Shown here piece by piece: positions 8,913 through 18,339 of a stretch of 64,000 nucleotides of DNA (positions are counted from its first letter, which is position 1; each line of letters opens with the position of its first letter). The stretch is taken from assembly GCA_963836785.1 (NCBI GenBank), contig CAWIKW010000004.1:1-64000 (forward strand), in the 5' to 3' direction. The position numbers and the translations under genes were made by a program. Origin of the DNA: DASQPR01 sp963836785. GTDB lineage: Bacteria; Actinomycetota; Actinomycetes; Mycobacteriales; Micromonosporaceae. The notes beneath the pieces are model-generated. The model ran no database searches. It was not told where the DNA came from and saw only the letters and a program-made list of their open reading frames with translations.

Positions 8913-9941
8913 CTACTCCTCGCTCGACGATGACCAGATGTTGATGTGGCCTTCGGTGGCGTACGTGTCGATTTCGGCGAGCTCGTCGTCGCTGAAGTCG
9001 AGCCGATCGAGCGCGGCGACGTTGTCCTCCAACTGCTTCACGCTGCTGACTCCGATCAGCACCGACGTCATCCGCGGATCGCGCAGCGACCACGCGAGCG
9101 CCAACTGGGACAGCGTCTGGCCGCGCCGCTCCGCTATCGCATTGAGTGCCCGTACCCGTTGCAGGTTTTCGTCGCTGAGCATGCCTTTGTCGAGTGCGCC
9201 GCCGGTCGCGACGCGGGAGTCCGCCGGAATGCCGTTCAGGTACCGGTCGGTGAGCAGGCCCTGGGCCAGCGGCGAGAACGCGATGCAGCCGACGCCCTCG
9301 TGTTCGAGCGTGCCGAGCAGATTCTGTGCCTCGATCCAGCGGTTGAACATCGAATAGGACGGCTGGTGGATGAGCAGGGGAGTGCCGAGGTCACGCAGGA
9401 TAGCCGCCGCCTCGGATGTCTTCTCCGCGGAGTACGAGGAGATGCCGACGTACAGAGCCTTTCCAGCGCGTACGGCGGAATCGAGCGCGCCGAGCGTCTC
9501 CTCGAGCGGCGTGTCCGGATCGAAGCGGTGCGAGTAGAAGATGTCGACGTAGTCGAGTCCCATGCGTTTCAACGACTGGTCGAGAGATGCGGTCAGATAC
9601 TTGCGGGAGCCGTGGTCGCCGTACGGCCCCGGCCACATGTCATAGCCCGCCTTGGTGGAGATGACGAGCTCGTCGCGGTAGACGTCCAGATCGGCGCGCA
9701 GGATCCGACCGAAGTTGACTTCGGCCGACCCGTACGGCGGGCCGTAGTTGTTGGCCAGGTCGAAGTGGGTGATCCCGAGGTCGAACGCGCGGCGGCAGAT
9801 CTCGCGCTGGGTCTCCCAGGGTCGGCCGTCGCCGAAGTTGTGCCACAGGCCGAGCGAGATCGCCGGCAGGTCGAGGCCACTGCGGCCGGTGCGGCGGTAC
9901 ACCATGCTGTCGTAGCGGTCATCGGCGGCAACATACGTCAT
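8913..9941 (-). CDS. aldo/keto reductase, glyceraldehyde-3-phosphate reductase-like
   Basis: 342 residues from the ATG at 9941 (14 codons of Arg-rich upstream frame discarded). It begins with a RTGRSGLDLPAISLGLW strand. The active-site residues appear in HFDLANNYGPPYG (Asp, Tyr), VISTKAGYDMWPG (Lys) and FYSHRFDPDTPLEETLGAL (His). The NADPH-binding end is near LAWSLRDPRMTSVLIG. The size and the GPPYGSAE motif point to the YghZ/Gpr branch of the family, which reduces small aldehydes such as L-glyceraldehyde 3-phosphate and methylglyoxal. Cytosolic. Confidence 0.85.
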   Translation of the reverse strand: MTYVAADDRYDSMVYRRTGRSGLDLPAISLGLWHNFGDGRPWETQREICRRAFDLGITHFDLANNYGPPYGSAEVNFGRILRADLDVYRDELVISTKAGYDMWPGPYGDHGSRKYLTASLDQSLKRMGLDYVDIFYSHRFDPDTPLEETLGALDSAVRAGKALYVGISSYSAEKTSEAAAILRDLGTPLLIHQPSYSMFNRWIEAQNLLGTLEHEGVGCIAFSPLAQGLLTDRYLNGIPADSRVATGGALDKGMLSDENLQRVRALNAIAERRGQTLSQLALAWSLRDPRMTSVLIGVSSVKQLEDNVAALDRLDFSDDELAEIDTYATEGHINIWSSSSEE

Positions 9942-10031
9942 GACCGACAGCCTAGAACGCCGTCGCAGGCGCCGCCGGTTCACCCGTACCCACGCATAGT
10001 GCGCGACGCCGCCTGTCCGACCCAGCCTTCG

Positions 10032-10673
10032 CTACGCCGGTGGGCCGACGCGTCCGTCGCGGGCGCGGAGCGCGGCCTGGGTACGGTCCGCCACATGCAT
10101 TTTCTCGAGTACGCGCGACACGTAGTTCTGCACCGTTTTGAGCGACAATCCGAGCACGCGGGCGATCTGCGCATTGCTCGCGCCCTCAGCGATCATCGCG
10201 AGCACATCGCGCTCCCGATCGGTCAGCGCACCGTCGCGGGTCGGCGGCCGGCGGCCGGTCGTCATCGCGAGCACCCGGGCCGCGATGCCCGGTCCGAATA
10301 CGGCGCCGCCGGCCGCCGCCGTACGGGTGGCCGCGGCGATCTCCTCGCCGGTCGATCCCTTCAGGATGTAACCCCGGGCGCCGGCACGGAGCGCCGCGAG
10401 GACGGTGTCGTCGTCGTCGACCATCGTGATGGCAAGGATGCTCGGCCGCCGTTCCTGACCGGCCATGATCCGGCGCGTCGCCTCGACGCCGGATATCCCG
10501 GGCAGATTGAGGTCCATCAGGATGACGTCGGGATGCAACTCTTCGGCCAGCTCGACGGCCTGCTCGCCGGCGGCCGCGACACCGACCACCTCGACGTCGG
10601 TCAGCCGGGCCAGCGACGCCGCCAGGCCATCGCGGAAGACCGGATGGTCATCGACGATAAGTACCCGGATCAT
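10032..10673 (-). CDS. NarL/LuxR-type response regulator
   Basis: 213 residues. The receiver domain (1-120) begins MIRVLIVDDHPVFRDGL and has the phospho-acceptor Asp in DVILMDLNLPG and the Lys in GYILKGS. A LuxR HTH (about 145-205) reads LTDRERDVLAMIAEG and LSLKTVQNYVSRVL. The ATG overlaps the stop of the histidine kinase gene by 4 bp, so the two are translationally coupled. The pair is a complete two-component system. Targets are unknown; the co-transcribed membrane protein upstream may be involved in sensing. Confidence 0.92.
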   Translation of the reverse strand: MIRVLIVDDHPVFRDGLAASLARLTDVEVVGVAAAGEQAVELAEELHPDVILMDLNLPGISGVEATRRIMAGQERRPSILAITMVDDDDTVLAALRAGARGYILKGSTGEEIAAATRTAAAGGAVFGPGIAARVLAMTTGRRPPTRDGALTDRERDVLAMIAEGASNAQIARVLGLSLKTVQNYVSRVLEKMHVADRTQAALRARDGRVGPPA

Positions 10674-12910
10674 GCGGCGCCGTCCGCGAGCAGGGCCGCT
10701 GAGGTGGCCACCGGTGGCATCCCGACCACGGGCACCGCCGCCCGGTCGGCCGGGTCGACGCCCGAGCCGGCCCGACCAGAAGCCGAACCGGCGCTCTCGG
10801 CGCTCGAACTGGCGCTCGAACTGGCGCCCGAACTGGCGCCCGAACCGGCGCTCGAACCGGCGCCCGAACCGGCCGCCGGCAACGGCAAGATCGCCGTGAC
10901 CGTCGTTCCGGCGTCGGTGCCCGCGATGTCCAGCGCGCCGCCGAGCTCCTCGGCTCGCTCGCGCATCGTCGCTAGGCCGTTCCCGCCTCCCGGACGCGCG
11001 TCGACGGGCTCGAAGAGTGCGGCCGGTGTGTCGATTCCGCGGCCGTCGTCGGCGACCCGGAGCACTAACGAGCGCCCGGCGATCGTGATGGCGACGTGGC
11101 ACCGTGACGCGGCGGCGTGTTTGATGGCGTTCGTCACCGCCTCGCACGCGATGCGATAGACCGCGACCTCGACGGCCGCTGGCACGGCCGGGAGCAGCGG
11201 GTCGACCGCGATCTCGACGGCAGTACCGCTGGCCGAGGCCAGCCGGTTGACCGCGACGGCGACGGCGGCGGCGAGCCCGAGTTCGTCGATCGCCGGCGGG
11301 CGCAGCCCTTCGACGAGTCGCCGTACGTCCTCGACCGTGTGCCGGATGTCGTCGCGCAGCACCAAGAGGTCTCGGGTCGCCGCCGTCGGATCCTCCGGTA
11401 TCAGCGCCCGGGCGTTGTCGACCTTCAGCATGAGGCCGGCGAGCGCGGGGCCGAGACCGTCGTGCAGATCCCGGCGCAGCCGCCGTCGTTCTTCTTCGCG
11501 CGCAAGCACGAGGCGTTCGCGCGCATGTCGCAGGTCGTCGGTGAGTGCCCGCGCGTGCATCAGCACGGCCAGCTGGGTCGCGAGGTCGTCGAGCACGCGC
11601 CGGTCGGCCGGCCGGAGCGCCGTGGCCGGTTCGGTATAGAGGAGATCGCCGGCCCGCCGCCCGTACACCGTCAGCGGCACGAGGGTCGGCGCCGCGCCTG
11701 GCGCGCCCGCGACGATGCGCCCGTCGGGATCGCGCAGTGCCACACCCTCGAGCCCGAGCGTCGCGTGCAGCTCGGTCACCACGGTCGACAGGACACTGGA
11801 TGCATCCATCGCGTACGAGATACGAGGACCGAGACCCGCCAGCACGTCGTACGGCTGCCGCCAAGCTCCGTACGTGATGCGGTTGGCGGCCTCGTGCAAT
11901 GTATGGCGCAGCGGTGCGAACGAGACGGCGACGACTCCCGCCCCGAGCCACGGAAGCCAGTGCGCGCCGGTGTCGCCCAACAGTGCGCCGGTGCCGGCGA
12001 CGACGAGCACATAGATGCCGACGATCGCCGCGGACAACGTGACCCAGACCAGTGAACGGTTCGCGACGGTCGCCATGTCGAACATGCCGCCGGTCAGTAT
12101 TGCCACGGCCACGGCGATGGGCACCGGCACGACCGCGACCGCGAACACCCACGGATCCGCACCGAAACCGAACGCGGTCGGCACCACGATGACCGGCAGG
12201 GCGGCACCGGCCGCGAACGTCAGCAGTTGCCGTCGGATCGGCGTAGTGCCGGTCCGCCAGCGTGATGTCAACGCCGCCACGCCACCGGCGATCGTCGCGA
12301 TCATCAGCGGTAGAGACACGGTCGATACGGCATCGCCGAAGCCGGCCAGCGCGCCTGGCAGCGCGATCGGGTTGTGCCATCCGGCCGCACGCAACTCCGT
12401 GTTCTCGACATCGGTCGCGAGCGCGGTGCCGACGAACGAGGCGGCGACCGCCGCCAGCGCCGTCCAGGCGAGCCATCGCCAGCGCGATCCGGGCAACCGG
12501 CCATCCGGAAACACCACAGGTACGGCGATCGCCGCGCCGAGCCACCCGGCCGCTCGGACCGGTCCGCCGACAACGGCCAAGGCACTGGCCGCGGGAATCG
12601 TCCCCGGCGCCGTCACGATCCCTCGGACACCGGCGTCGAAGAGTCCTTCGCCGACGCCCCACGCGCACCCGGTCGCGATGATCAGCCAGCCGACGCGGTT
12701 GCCGGGTCGGGCCAACGTGACCACGCAACCGGTCAGCGCAATAAGAGCGATGGTGACGGCAAGCGCGACGGCGGACACGCGGTCGGCGGTGCCACCGGCA
12801 TGCGCCCACACGGCCAGCCCGGCGCCCGCGATCGCCAGGCCGACCGCCGCGATCGGAATCACGGCGGTCGGTACCCGTCTGCGGCTGCCTGGCCTCCAGT
12901 CGTCCGGCAT
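10670..12910 (-). CDS. membrane histidine kinase, HisKA_3 type, with GAF domain
   Basis: 746 residues from the ATG at 12910. About ten hydrophobic helices occupy the first 340 residues. A GAF-like domain follows (about 370-470). The HisKA_3 dimerisation helix has the phospho-acceptor His in RRDLHDGLG, and the HATPase_c domain has CEAVTNAIKH, VADDGRGID and GGGNGLATMRERAEELGG. The last 75 residues are a Gly/Ala/Ser tail encoded by 12-bp tandem repeats (10800-10871) and are probably dispensable. It is the middle gene of the operon membrane protein, kinase, regulator. The signal is unknown. Confidence 0.9.
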   Translation of the reverse strand: MPDDWRPGSRRRVPTAVIPIAAVGLAIAGAGLAVWAHAGGTADRVSAVALAVTIALIALTGCVVTLARPGNRVGWLIIATGCAWGVGEGLFDAGVRGIVTAPGTIPAASALAVVGGPVRAAGWLGAAIAVPVVFPDGRLPGSRWRWLAWTALAAVAASFVGTALATDVENTELRAAGWHNPIALPGALAGFGDAVSTVSLPLMIATIAGGVAALTSRWRTGTTPIRRQLLTFAAGAALPVIVVPTAFGFGADPWVFAVAVVPVPIAVAVAILTGGMFDMATVANRSLVWVTLSAAIVGIYVLVVAGTGALLGDTGAHWLPWLGAGVVAVSFAPLRHTLHEAANRITYGAWRQPYDVLAGLGPRISYAMDASSVLSTVVTELHATLGLEGVALRDPDGRIVAGAPGAAPTLVPLTVYGRRAGDLLYTEPATALRPADRRVLDDLATQLAVLMHARALTDDLRHARERLVLAREEERRRLRRDLHDGLGPALAGLMLKVDNARALIPEDPTAATRDLLVLRDDIRHTVEDVRRLVEGLRPPAIDELGLAAAVAVAVNRLASASGTAVEIAVDPLLPAVPAAVEVAVYRIACEAVTNAIKHAAASRCHVAITIAGRSLVLRVADDGRGIDTPAALFEPVDARPGGGNGLATMRERAEELGGALDIAGTDAGTTVTAILPLPAAGSGAGSSAGSGASSGASSSASSSAESAGSASGRAGSGVDPADRAAVPVVGMPPVATSAALLADGAA
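10800..10871 (-). repeat. 12-bp tandem repeat in kinase 3' end
   Basis: Six units of 12 bp (plus-strand form GCGCTCGAACTG with C/T and T/C variants) run head to tail. On the coding strand they encode Ser/Ala/Gly tetrapeptides in the kinase's C-terminal tail. The unit length keeps frame. Confidence 0.9.
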
Positions 12911-12951
12911 GACGCATATGGTGCCAGCGCTCGGCCCGGAAGCCGAGCCCC

Positions 12952-13623
12952 TCACGCGGCGTCAGCTGCGAGAAGGCGATCGGCCGCTCCGGATGGAGCG
13001 TTGCGACGGCCTCGAACCAACACGACGGCGAGCACCACGAGCCAGCCGAGGAGGACGACGGTCGCGAAGTTGAGCGGCGCTGAACCGGTGGCGCCGATGA
13101 CCCCGACGATGCCGGTAGCCACGCTCAGCCAACCGAACCAGCGGGACAGGGCACCGCTGGCCAGGGCGGCTCCGCCGATGCCGACTGCACACACGCCAAG
13201 GGCGGCGATCGCGATGAAGTCGGCGAACTTGCTGACGTACGTGATTCCAGCGACGAGGTCCGTCGAATAGCCATGTTTGGCGCCGTAAAACGCAGCGCCG
13301 GTCGTCGCGAACCCTCCGCCGATCGTGACGGCGGTCGCGAGCGTGCCGGCGGCCACGCCCAGACTGGCCAACCAGCCGGCGGTCTCGGTGGTGCCACGCA
13401 GCAGGCGACCGACGAGTGTCACGGCCGCGAGCAAAACCAGCCAGGCGATCAGGGCGATGAAGCCGCCCACGAACATTGTGGACGTCGAGACCCCGCCGAA
13501 CGTCGTGACGATGGACGCCGGACCGGCACCGAACGTCGGCGACTTCATTTGCGAATAGCCGGCGAGCAGCAGGACGACGTGGGCGAGGCAGAGTGCGCCG
13601 GCGATGCGCCAGAGGCGGTTCAT
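12952..13623 (-). CDS. integral membrane protein, DUF4386-like
   Basis: 223 residues with six predicted membrane helices. The first starts at residue 4 (WRIAGALCLAHVVLLLAGY) and an Arg-rich loop (VGRLLRGTTE) lies in the middle. The topology and the FYGAKHGYSTDLVAGITYVSKFAD loop resemble DUF4386-type actinobacterial proteins, but I do not recognise a catalytic motif. It ends 41 bp before the histidine kinase start on the same strand and is probably the first gene of that operon. It may be an accessory sensor or a target of the two-component system. Confidence 0.65.
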   Translation of the reverse strand: MNRLWRIAGALCLAHVVLLLAGYSQMKSPTFGAGPASIVTTFGGVSTSTMFVGGFIALIAWLVLLAAVTLVGRLLRGTTETAGWLASLGVAAGTLATAVTIGGGFATTGAAFYGAKHGYSTDLVAGITYVSKFADFIAIAALGVCAVGIGGAALASGALSRWFGWLSVATGIVGVIGATGSAPLNFATVVLLGWLVVLAVVLVRGRRNAPSGAADRLLAADAA

Positions 13624-13795
13624 GGTGTGCTCCTTCGCTGAGGTGAGCTGATGCGGTCAGCCTCGGGCACACCCGTTCCCGACCGGCAGAGCACAGATCC
13701 CGTGGCGTTATGGGAACGTGGGAACACTTATGCGGACACGATTTGCGGTATGCCGCGGCGAGTGCGATGCGGCAGCGCACGCACCGCGGCGGCCA

Positions 13796-14638
13796 TCACC
13801 GCAAGGGTTCGAGCGCCGCGGCGAGTGGTTCGAGGATCGCCGGCGTGTGCGGCGGGGGCAGCACGACAATCCCGAGGTCGACGCCGGCAGCGGCGAGCGC
13901 GGCGGCCCGCTCGGCCACCAGTTGCGGATCGCCGTCCGGACCGAACCGGACGTGACTGGAGATCAGGATCTCCTTCGGATCGCGGCCGACGGCCTCGCAA
14001 TGCGCGTAGAGGACGTCCCGTTTGTGCGGGAACTCGTCCGGTGACGAACTGCCACCGAAGTTCCAGTGCTGGGCGAACCGTGCAACGGTCCGCAGCGTGC
14101 GCTTTTCGCCGCTGCCGCCGATGACGATCGGGGGATGCGGCCGCTGCGGTCCCTTGGGCTCGTTGCGGGCGCCGGACAGCCGGTAGAACTTGCCGTCGAA
14201 GTCGGTGGTCTCGTCGCGCAGGAGACCGACGAGCACCTCGCACGCCTCCTCGAAGCGGTCACTGCGCTCGCGCGGCGTGCCCAGCTCGATGCCGTACGCG
14301 CCGGATTCCTGCTCGTTCCAGCCGGCGCCGATGCCGAGTTCGAGCCGTCCACCGGAAATGATGTCGAGCGTGGAGGCCATATTGGCCAGCACGGCCGGGT
14401 GTCGATAGTGGATGCCGGTGACCATATTGCCGATCCGGATCCGCCGCGTCGCTTGAGCCAGCGCCGTCAGGGTGAGCCAGCCTTCGAGGCACGGCCCGTC
14501 GGTGTCGCCGGCGATCGGATAGAAGTGGTCGAACGTCCAACCTGACTCGAAGATGTCGATGTCGTCGGCGGCCTTCCACACGGCCAGCATGTCGGCCCAT
14601 GTCGTGTGCTGGGGCGAGGTCTTAAAAGCAAATCGCAT
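13796..14638 (-). CDS. LLM-class F420-dependent oxidoreductase
   Basis: 280 residues from the ATG at 14638 (MRFAFKTSPQHTTW). It is a luciferase-like TIM barrel: TRRIRIGNMVTGIHYRHPA, the GGRLELGIGAGWNEQE loop, and PPIVIGGSGEKRTLR near the C-terminal third. These signatures are those of actinobacterial LLM oxidoreductases that use reduced F420 or FMN. The substrate is unknown. The frame extends 28 codons upstream, but homology begins at the chosen ATG. It is divergent from the acetyltransferase gene at 14837. Confidence 0.85.
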   Translation of the reverse strand: MRFAFKTSPQHTTWADMLAVWKAADDIDIFESGWTFDHFYPIAGDTDGPCLEGWLTLTALAQATRRIRIGNMVTGIHYRHPAVLANMASTLDIISGGRLELGIGAGWNEQESGAYGIELGTPRERSDRFEEACEVLVGLLRDETTDFDGKFYRLSGARNEPKGPQRPHPPIVIGGSGEKRTLRTVARFAQHWNFGGSSSPDEFPHKRDVLYAHCEAVGRDPKEILISSHVRFGPDGDPQLVAERAAALAAAGVDLGIVVLPPPHTPAILEPLAAALEPLR

Positions 14639-14836
14639 GGTCCGAACACTATCGCCGCGCGGGTCGTCGCGGTCCGCGAGCGTTTTGCCCATTCCACGGT
14701 ACGGGCACACCGGCGACCGCAAAACCCGGCGGCAGCGAGCTTTGCGGGTGCCGGCATGGCATCCACGGTCGGCGGTTATAGTCGGCTCGGCTCGTCAACC
14801 GCCGCGCAACCCCGAAACAGCAGGTGAGGAGGACCG

Positions 14837-15373
14837 ATGACCGATAGCACCGCAGCGGAGCCCGTGTTCGTCCATCCGACCGCCGATGTCGAAGACGGCG
14901 CCGTGGTCGGTCCGGGCACCAAGGTCTGGCACCTGGCGCATATCCGGTCGTCGGCGACGGTCGGCTCAGGCTGCGTCATCGGCCGCAACGTCTACGTCGA
15001 CGCGCACGCGGTGGTCGGCGATCGAGTCAAGATTCAGAACAACGTGTCGGTGTACCAGGGCGTCACGGTGGAGGACGAGGTTTTCGTCGGGCCGTGCGCC
15101 GTGTTCACCAACGACCTGCGACCGCGGGCGCAGAACCCGGACTGGAAGATCACCCCGACCCTGGTCCGCCGCGGCGCATCGATCGGAGCGAACGCGACCA
15201 TCATCTGCGGGGTCGAGATCGGGCCGTACGCGATGATTGCGGCCGGGTCGGTGGTCACCAAGAACGTCGCGGCCAACCAACTCGTCGCCGGCAATCCGGC
15301 GCGCCCGCTGGGTTGGGTCGACGAGCAGGGAAACGTGATCTCGCGCGACATGGAGCGCCCGACCAGCCTCTGA
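14837..15373 (+). CDS. left-handed beta-helix sugar N-acetyltransferase (WbpD/WlbB-like)
   Basis: 178 residues of hexapeptide repeats throughout (DGAVVGPGTKVWHLAHI, SGCVIGRNVYVDAHAVVGD, IGANATIICGVEIGPYAMI) and a C-terminal NPARPLGWV. This matches the UDP-2-acetamido-3-amino-2,3-dideoxy-D-glucuronate N-acetyltransferase group (WbpD, WlbB), which acetylates the 3-amino group made by a DegT aminotransferase. A strong AGGAGG lies 6 nt before the ATG. Its presumed partners, the aminotransferase (20230) and oxidoreductase (21339), are 5 kb away on the same strand. Cytosolic. Role in the diacetamido-uronic-acid pathway is inferred from the ensemble. Confidence 0.82.
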   Translation: MTDSTAAEPVFVHPTADVEDGAVVGPGTKVWHLAHIRSSATVGSGCVIGRNVYVDAHAVVGDRVKIQNNVSVYQGVTVEDEVFVGPCAVFTNDLRPRAQNPDWKITPTLVRRGASIGANATIICGVEIGPYAMIAAGSVVTKNVAANQLVAGNPARPLGWVDEQGNVISRDMERPTSL

Positions 15374-15421
15374 GCAACGGCGTTCTCCCGGCGGCGACCG
15401 CTGCCAGTCGCTTGGCCGGCG

Positions 15422-17170
15422 CTATTGCGGCGATCGAGCCGGCGCCCCCGGCGTGAGCTGCTGGGCCGGCGCCTGCCCCGGAGCTGCCACCGCGGCCGTC
15501 GCCGCGGACGGCGACGAAACCGGTGCGGTGGAGGCGGCGACCTTCGGCGACGGCGCGAGTCCACGATCGGGGAGCAGTCGCTCGCGGATCCGGCGCGCCA
15601 GCCGACCCAGGGTGACCGGGATGGCGTCGATCGCCAGTTCCCCATCGGTACGTCGGGTCGGTCGGATGACGAATGCCGCCGAGCCGGCGAACGTGAGCCG
15701 CTCGCCGCCGGTCACCGTGCCGGGCATCCGGATCGCAACCGGTGACGTGAAACTGCCCGGCCCGGCCGCAATGTGTACGTCCTGGCTGTCGGCCGACCGA
15801 GGGCGATGGGCGAGGAGATCACGTAGGGACAGCTCGGCCTGGATCGTGGATCCGCCGGGGTGGGGTCGGACGGTCACCGGTGTGCGGGTGCGGCCGGCCA
15901 CGAGGTGGAGTTCGGCGGCGGTGACGGTGGCCGGTGGGTGGGGGCTGTGGGCGGTGACGCTCAAGGTGGTCCGGCCGTGGTGTCGTCGCCAGGTCAGGTC
16001 GGTGAGCGTGAGGTGGTGGGCGATGGTGTGGGTGGGTGAGTCGGTGACGAGGTACCAGGGGTCGGGGAAGTCGGGTGATTGGCGGAAGCCGGGGTAGGTG
16101 GCGTAGAGGCGGTCGCCGTGGGGGTGGTGGTCGAGGGTCAGGGGTGGGGGTTGGTGGGTGGTGTTGTGGGCGATGAGGGTGCGTAGGTGGTTGAGGTGGT
16201 GGTGTTGGGCTAGGCGTAGTCGTAGGCGGCGGTTGACGTCGAGGCGGGTGGCGATGGGTTCGGTGAGGTATTGGTCGGCGAGGGTGGCGATGCCGGCGGC
16301 GATGTCGGTTTGGGTGGCCGGGTCCAGGGTGAGGAAGTCGGCTCGGGTGAGTTTGGAGAGTTCGGAGGCGAAGCTGCGGTGCAGGATGGCGTCGCGGTGG
16401 GCTCCGGGCGGCAGTAGGGCGGCGGTGGCGGCCATGATCTGGGCGGTGCAGGCTAGCCGCTGCCGGTGGCTGGACTGGTAGGTGATGTTGGCGGCGTCGT
16501 GGCGGCGGACGGCGTAGTAGTAGTCGTAGTCGGCCAGCACACTGATTTTGCGGGCGTGGACACACGCGGCGACGGTGAAGGGCTGGTCGGAGCCGAACGG
16601 TAACGATTCGGGGAAGCGGATGCCGTGCTCGGTGAGCAGGCTACGGCGGAACAGTTTCGTGTTCGACATCGCAAACGGCAACGCCGAGGTGTATAGATCC
16701 ACATCCGGGTCGGTCCGGGCGAAGATCGCCTGCGGCACGAACCGGCCGTTACAGCCGACCATCCGACCGGCCACCACATCGGCGCCCCACCCGTCGCCGG
16801 CGGCGACCAGCCGCGCCAACGCCGAGCGGCCCAGATAGTCATCGGCGCCCAGGAAAAACACGTACCGGCCGGTCGCCAACCGCAACCCCCGATTCGACGG
16901 CCCGGCCGGCCCACCCGAATTCGGCTGATGAATCACCGTGAACAGATCCGGGAACCGGCGCACGAACCGGTCCAACACCACACCACTACCATCGGTCGAC
17001 CCGTCATCAACCGCGATGACCTCCAACCGCGACCGACCAATACTCTGCCGCACCAACGACATCAAACACCGCGTCAAATACGGCATCGTGTTGTAGACGG
17101 CGACGATCACCGTCACGTCGGGAACCTGCGAGATGGTGTCGGGCGTGCGGCTCATGGTCGCGGCTCGCAT
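15422..17170 (-). CDS. family 2 glycosyltransferase with long C-terminal region
   Basis: 582 residues. The GT-A domain (about 15-240) has VTVIVAVYNTMPYLTRCLMS, VDDGSTDGSG and the metal-binding FLGADDYLG. The remaining 340 residues are a less conserved His/Thr/Pro-rich region, as in TagF-like or polymer-elongating GT2 proteins. It is a clear paralogue of the GT2 at 27962, sharing YNTMPYLTRCL, HQPNSGG and GSDQPFT. The ATG at 17170 has GGAGG 7 nt upstream. It sits alone between the acetyltransferase (convergent) and wzt. Probably acts at the inner membrane face. Confidence 0.85.
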   Translation of the reverse strand: MRAATMSRTPDTISQVPDVTVIVAVYNTMPYLTRCLMSLVRQSIGRSRLEVIAVDDGSTDGSGVVLDRFVRRFPDLFTVIHQPNSGGPAGPSNRGLRLATGRYVFFLGADDYLGRSALARLVAAGDGWGADVVAGRMVGCNGRFVPQAIFARTDPDVDLYTSALPFAMSNTKLFRRSLLTEHGIRFPESLPFGSDQPFTVAACVHARKISVLADYDYYYAVRRHDAANITYQSSHRQRLACTAQIMAATAALLPPGAHRDAILHRSFASELSKLTRADFLTLDPATQTDIAAGIATLADQYLTEPIATRLDVNRRLRLRLAQHHHLNHLRTLIAHNTTHQPPPLTLDHHPHGDRLYATYPGFRQSPDFPDPWYLVTDSPTHTIAHHLTLTDLTWRRHHGRTTLSVTAHSPHPPATVTAAELHLVAGRTRTPVTVRPHPGGSTIQAELSLRDLLAHRPRSADSQDVHIAAGPGSFTSPVAIRMPGTVTGGERLTFAGSAAFVIRPTRRTDGELAIDAIPVTLGRLARRIRERLLPDRGLAPSPKVAASTAPVSSPSAATAAVAAPGQAPAQQLTPGAPARSPQ

Positions 17171-17390
17171 GCGGATGCCTCCGTGTGGCCAGCGCGTCGA
17201 GTGAGCTGGTCACCGGCAATCCAAGACAGTGCGGATGTCGACGGCTCGACCGAAAAGCAAACGGACGGCGGCGGCCCGATGGTGCTTTCCGGAACTCCGT
17301 AACGCCGCCGTAACCCGCCGCTGATGTCGGGCCGGCGCGCGCGGACGTCCGGCAGCCGCCCGAGCAGGCTGAACGGCCGCGGAATACAGT

Positions 17391-17425
17391 GACCGCGCGA
17401 GTCCACAATGTGGAAACGCGCGGTC
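17391..17425. terminator. two-tier hairpin downstream of wzt
   Basis: A 9-bp outer stem (GACCGCGCG with CGCGCGGTC), a 2x2 internal mismatch, and a 6-bp inner stem (TCCACA with TGTGGA) around one base. It lies 18 nt past the wzt stop on the minus strand and has no U-tract. Likely terminator of the wzm-wzt operon. The rest of the 17171-17442 gap shows no gene. Confidence 0.55.
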
Positions 17426-17442
17426 GGCCGAGATGTCGCGGG

Positions 17443-18339
17443 TTAACGAGCCATGAATTCTTCGTACGCCCCGACAACTTCGTCGGTCGGGCCGTCCATC
17501 CGGATCAGTCCGCGTTCGAGCCAGATCGATCGTTCACAGACCTCTTGAATCGTGCCGACCGCGTGGCTCACGAGGAAGATCGTGCCGGCGCCGGCGAGCA
17601 GCTCCCGTACGCGTTCCTCGCTGCGCCGACGGAAGCGCGCGTCGCCGGTGGCGAGTGCCTCGTCGACCAGCAGCACGTCGTGCATCTTTGCGGCGGCGAT
17701 GGAGAAGCGTAGTCGCGCCGACATGCCGGACGAGTAGGTGCTCATCGGCAGCTCGCCGAAGTTCTCGCCGTGCTCGTTGATCCCGGAAAACTCGATGATG
17801 CCGGGCATCAATTCCTCGGCCTGTGGCCGGGTCATGCCCATGGCGAGCAGGCCGAGGATGACGTTCTGCTCGCCGGACAGGTCCGGCAGCAGCGCCGCAT
17901 TCGCGCCCAGCAACGACGGCTGGCCCATCGTGAAGATCGCCCCGGAGTCGATCGGCAGCAGGCCCGCGATGGACCGCAGGATCGTCGATTTACCCGAGCC
18001 GTTGCTGCCGATGAGGCCGATCGCTTCGCCCTGGTACGCCGTGAAGCTCACGCCCTTGACCGCCTTGACCTGGCGGATCGTCGGGTTGACCTTGTCCCGG
18101 GCCATGATCCGCTTGAGCGCCATCGCCGGCGTGTTGTTCATCGTCTTGCCGGCACCGGTGATCTTGTACGTGATGTGCACGTTGTCGACGATCACCGTAG
18201 GCGCGCCGAGTTCACGCCGCGGTTTGCGCGGCTCGGCCGCTTCCGGCTCCAACTCCGGCCCCAGCGATGCCATGCCGGCCTGATCCTGCACGAGATCATT
18301 GTGCTGCATCAGCTCGGATTGCCACATCAGGTCAGCCAC
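17443..18339 (-). CDS. polysaccharide ABC exporter ATP-binding subunit (Wzt/TagH type)
   Basis: 298 residues. Walker A is GLIGSNGSGKSTILRSIAGL, the signature region is STYSSGMSARLRFSIA, and Walker B is DVLLVDEALATGD followed by the H-loop SHAVG. The order VIVDNVHITYKI...NPTIRQVKAVKGVSF is typical of the Wzt/RfbE/TagH group. There is a 45-residue N-terminal leader and no C-terminal carbohydrate-binding domain, so it is of the short TagH-like kind. It overlaps the permease gene by 8 bp. Together they form the exporter that moves a lipid-linked glycan across the cytoplasmic membrane. Confidence 0.9.
   Translation of the reverse strand: MADLMWQSELMQHNDLVQDQAGMASLGPELEPEAAEPRKPRRELGAPTVIVDNVHITYKITGAGKTMNNTPAMALKRIMARDKVNPTIRQVKAVKGVSFTAYQGEAIGLIGSNGSGKSTILRSIAGLLPIDSGAIFTMGQPSLLGANAALLPDLSGEQNVILGLLAMGMTRPQAEELMPGIIEFSGINEHGENFGELPMSTYSSGMSARLRFSIAAAKMHDVLLVDEALATGDARFRRRSEERVRELLAGAGTIFLVSHAVGTIQEVCERSIWLERGLIRMDGPTDEVVGAYEEFMAR

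Noticed and set aside
8946..11159. A 737-codon open frame antisense to the aldo/keto reductase and response regulator
   Set aside because: It is a shadow of high-GC codon bias. It has no recognisable domain, a skewed Arg/Asp/Gly composition, and crosses two well-supported genes on the other strand.
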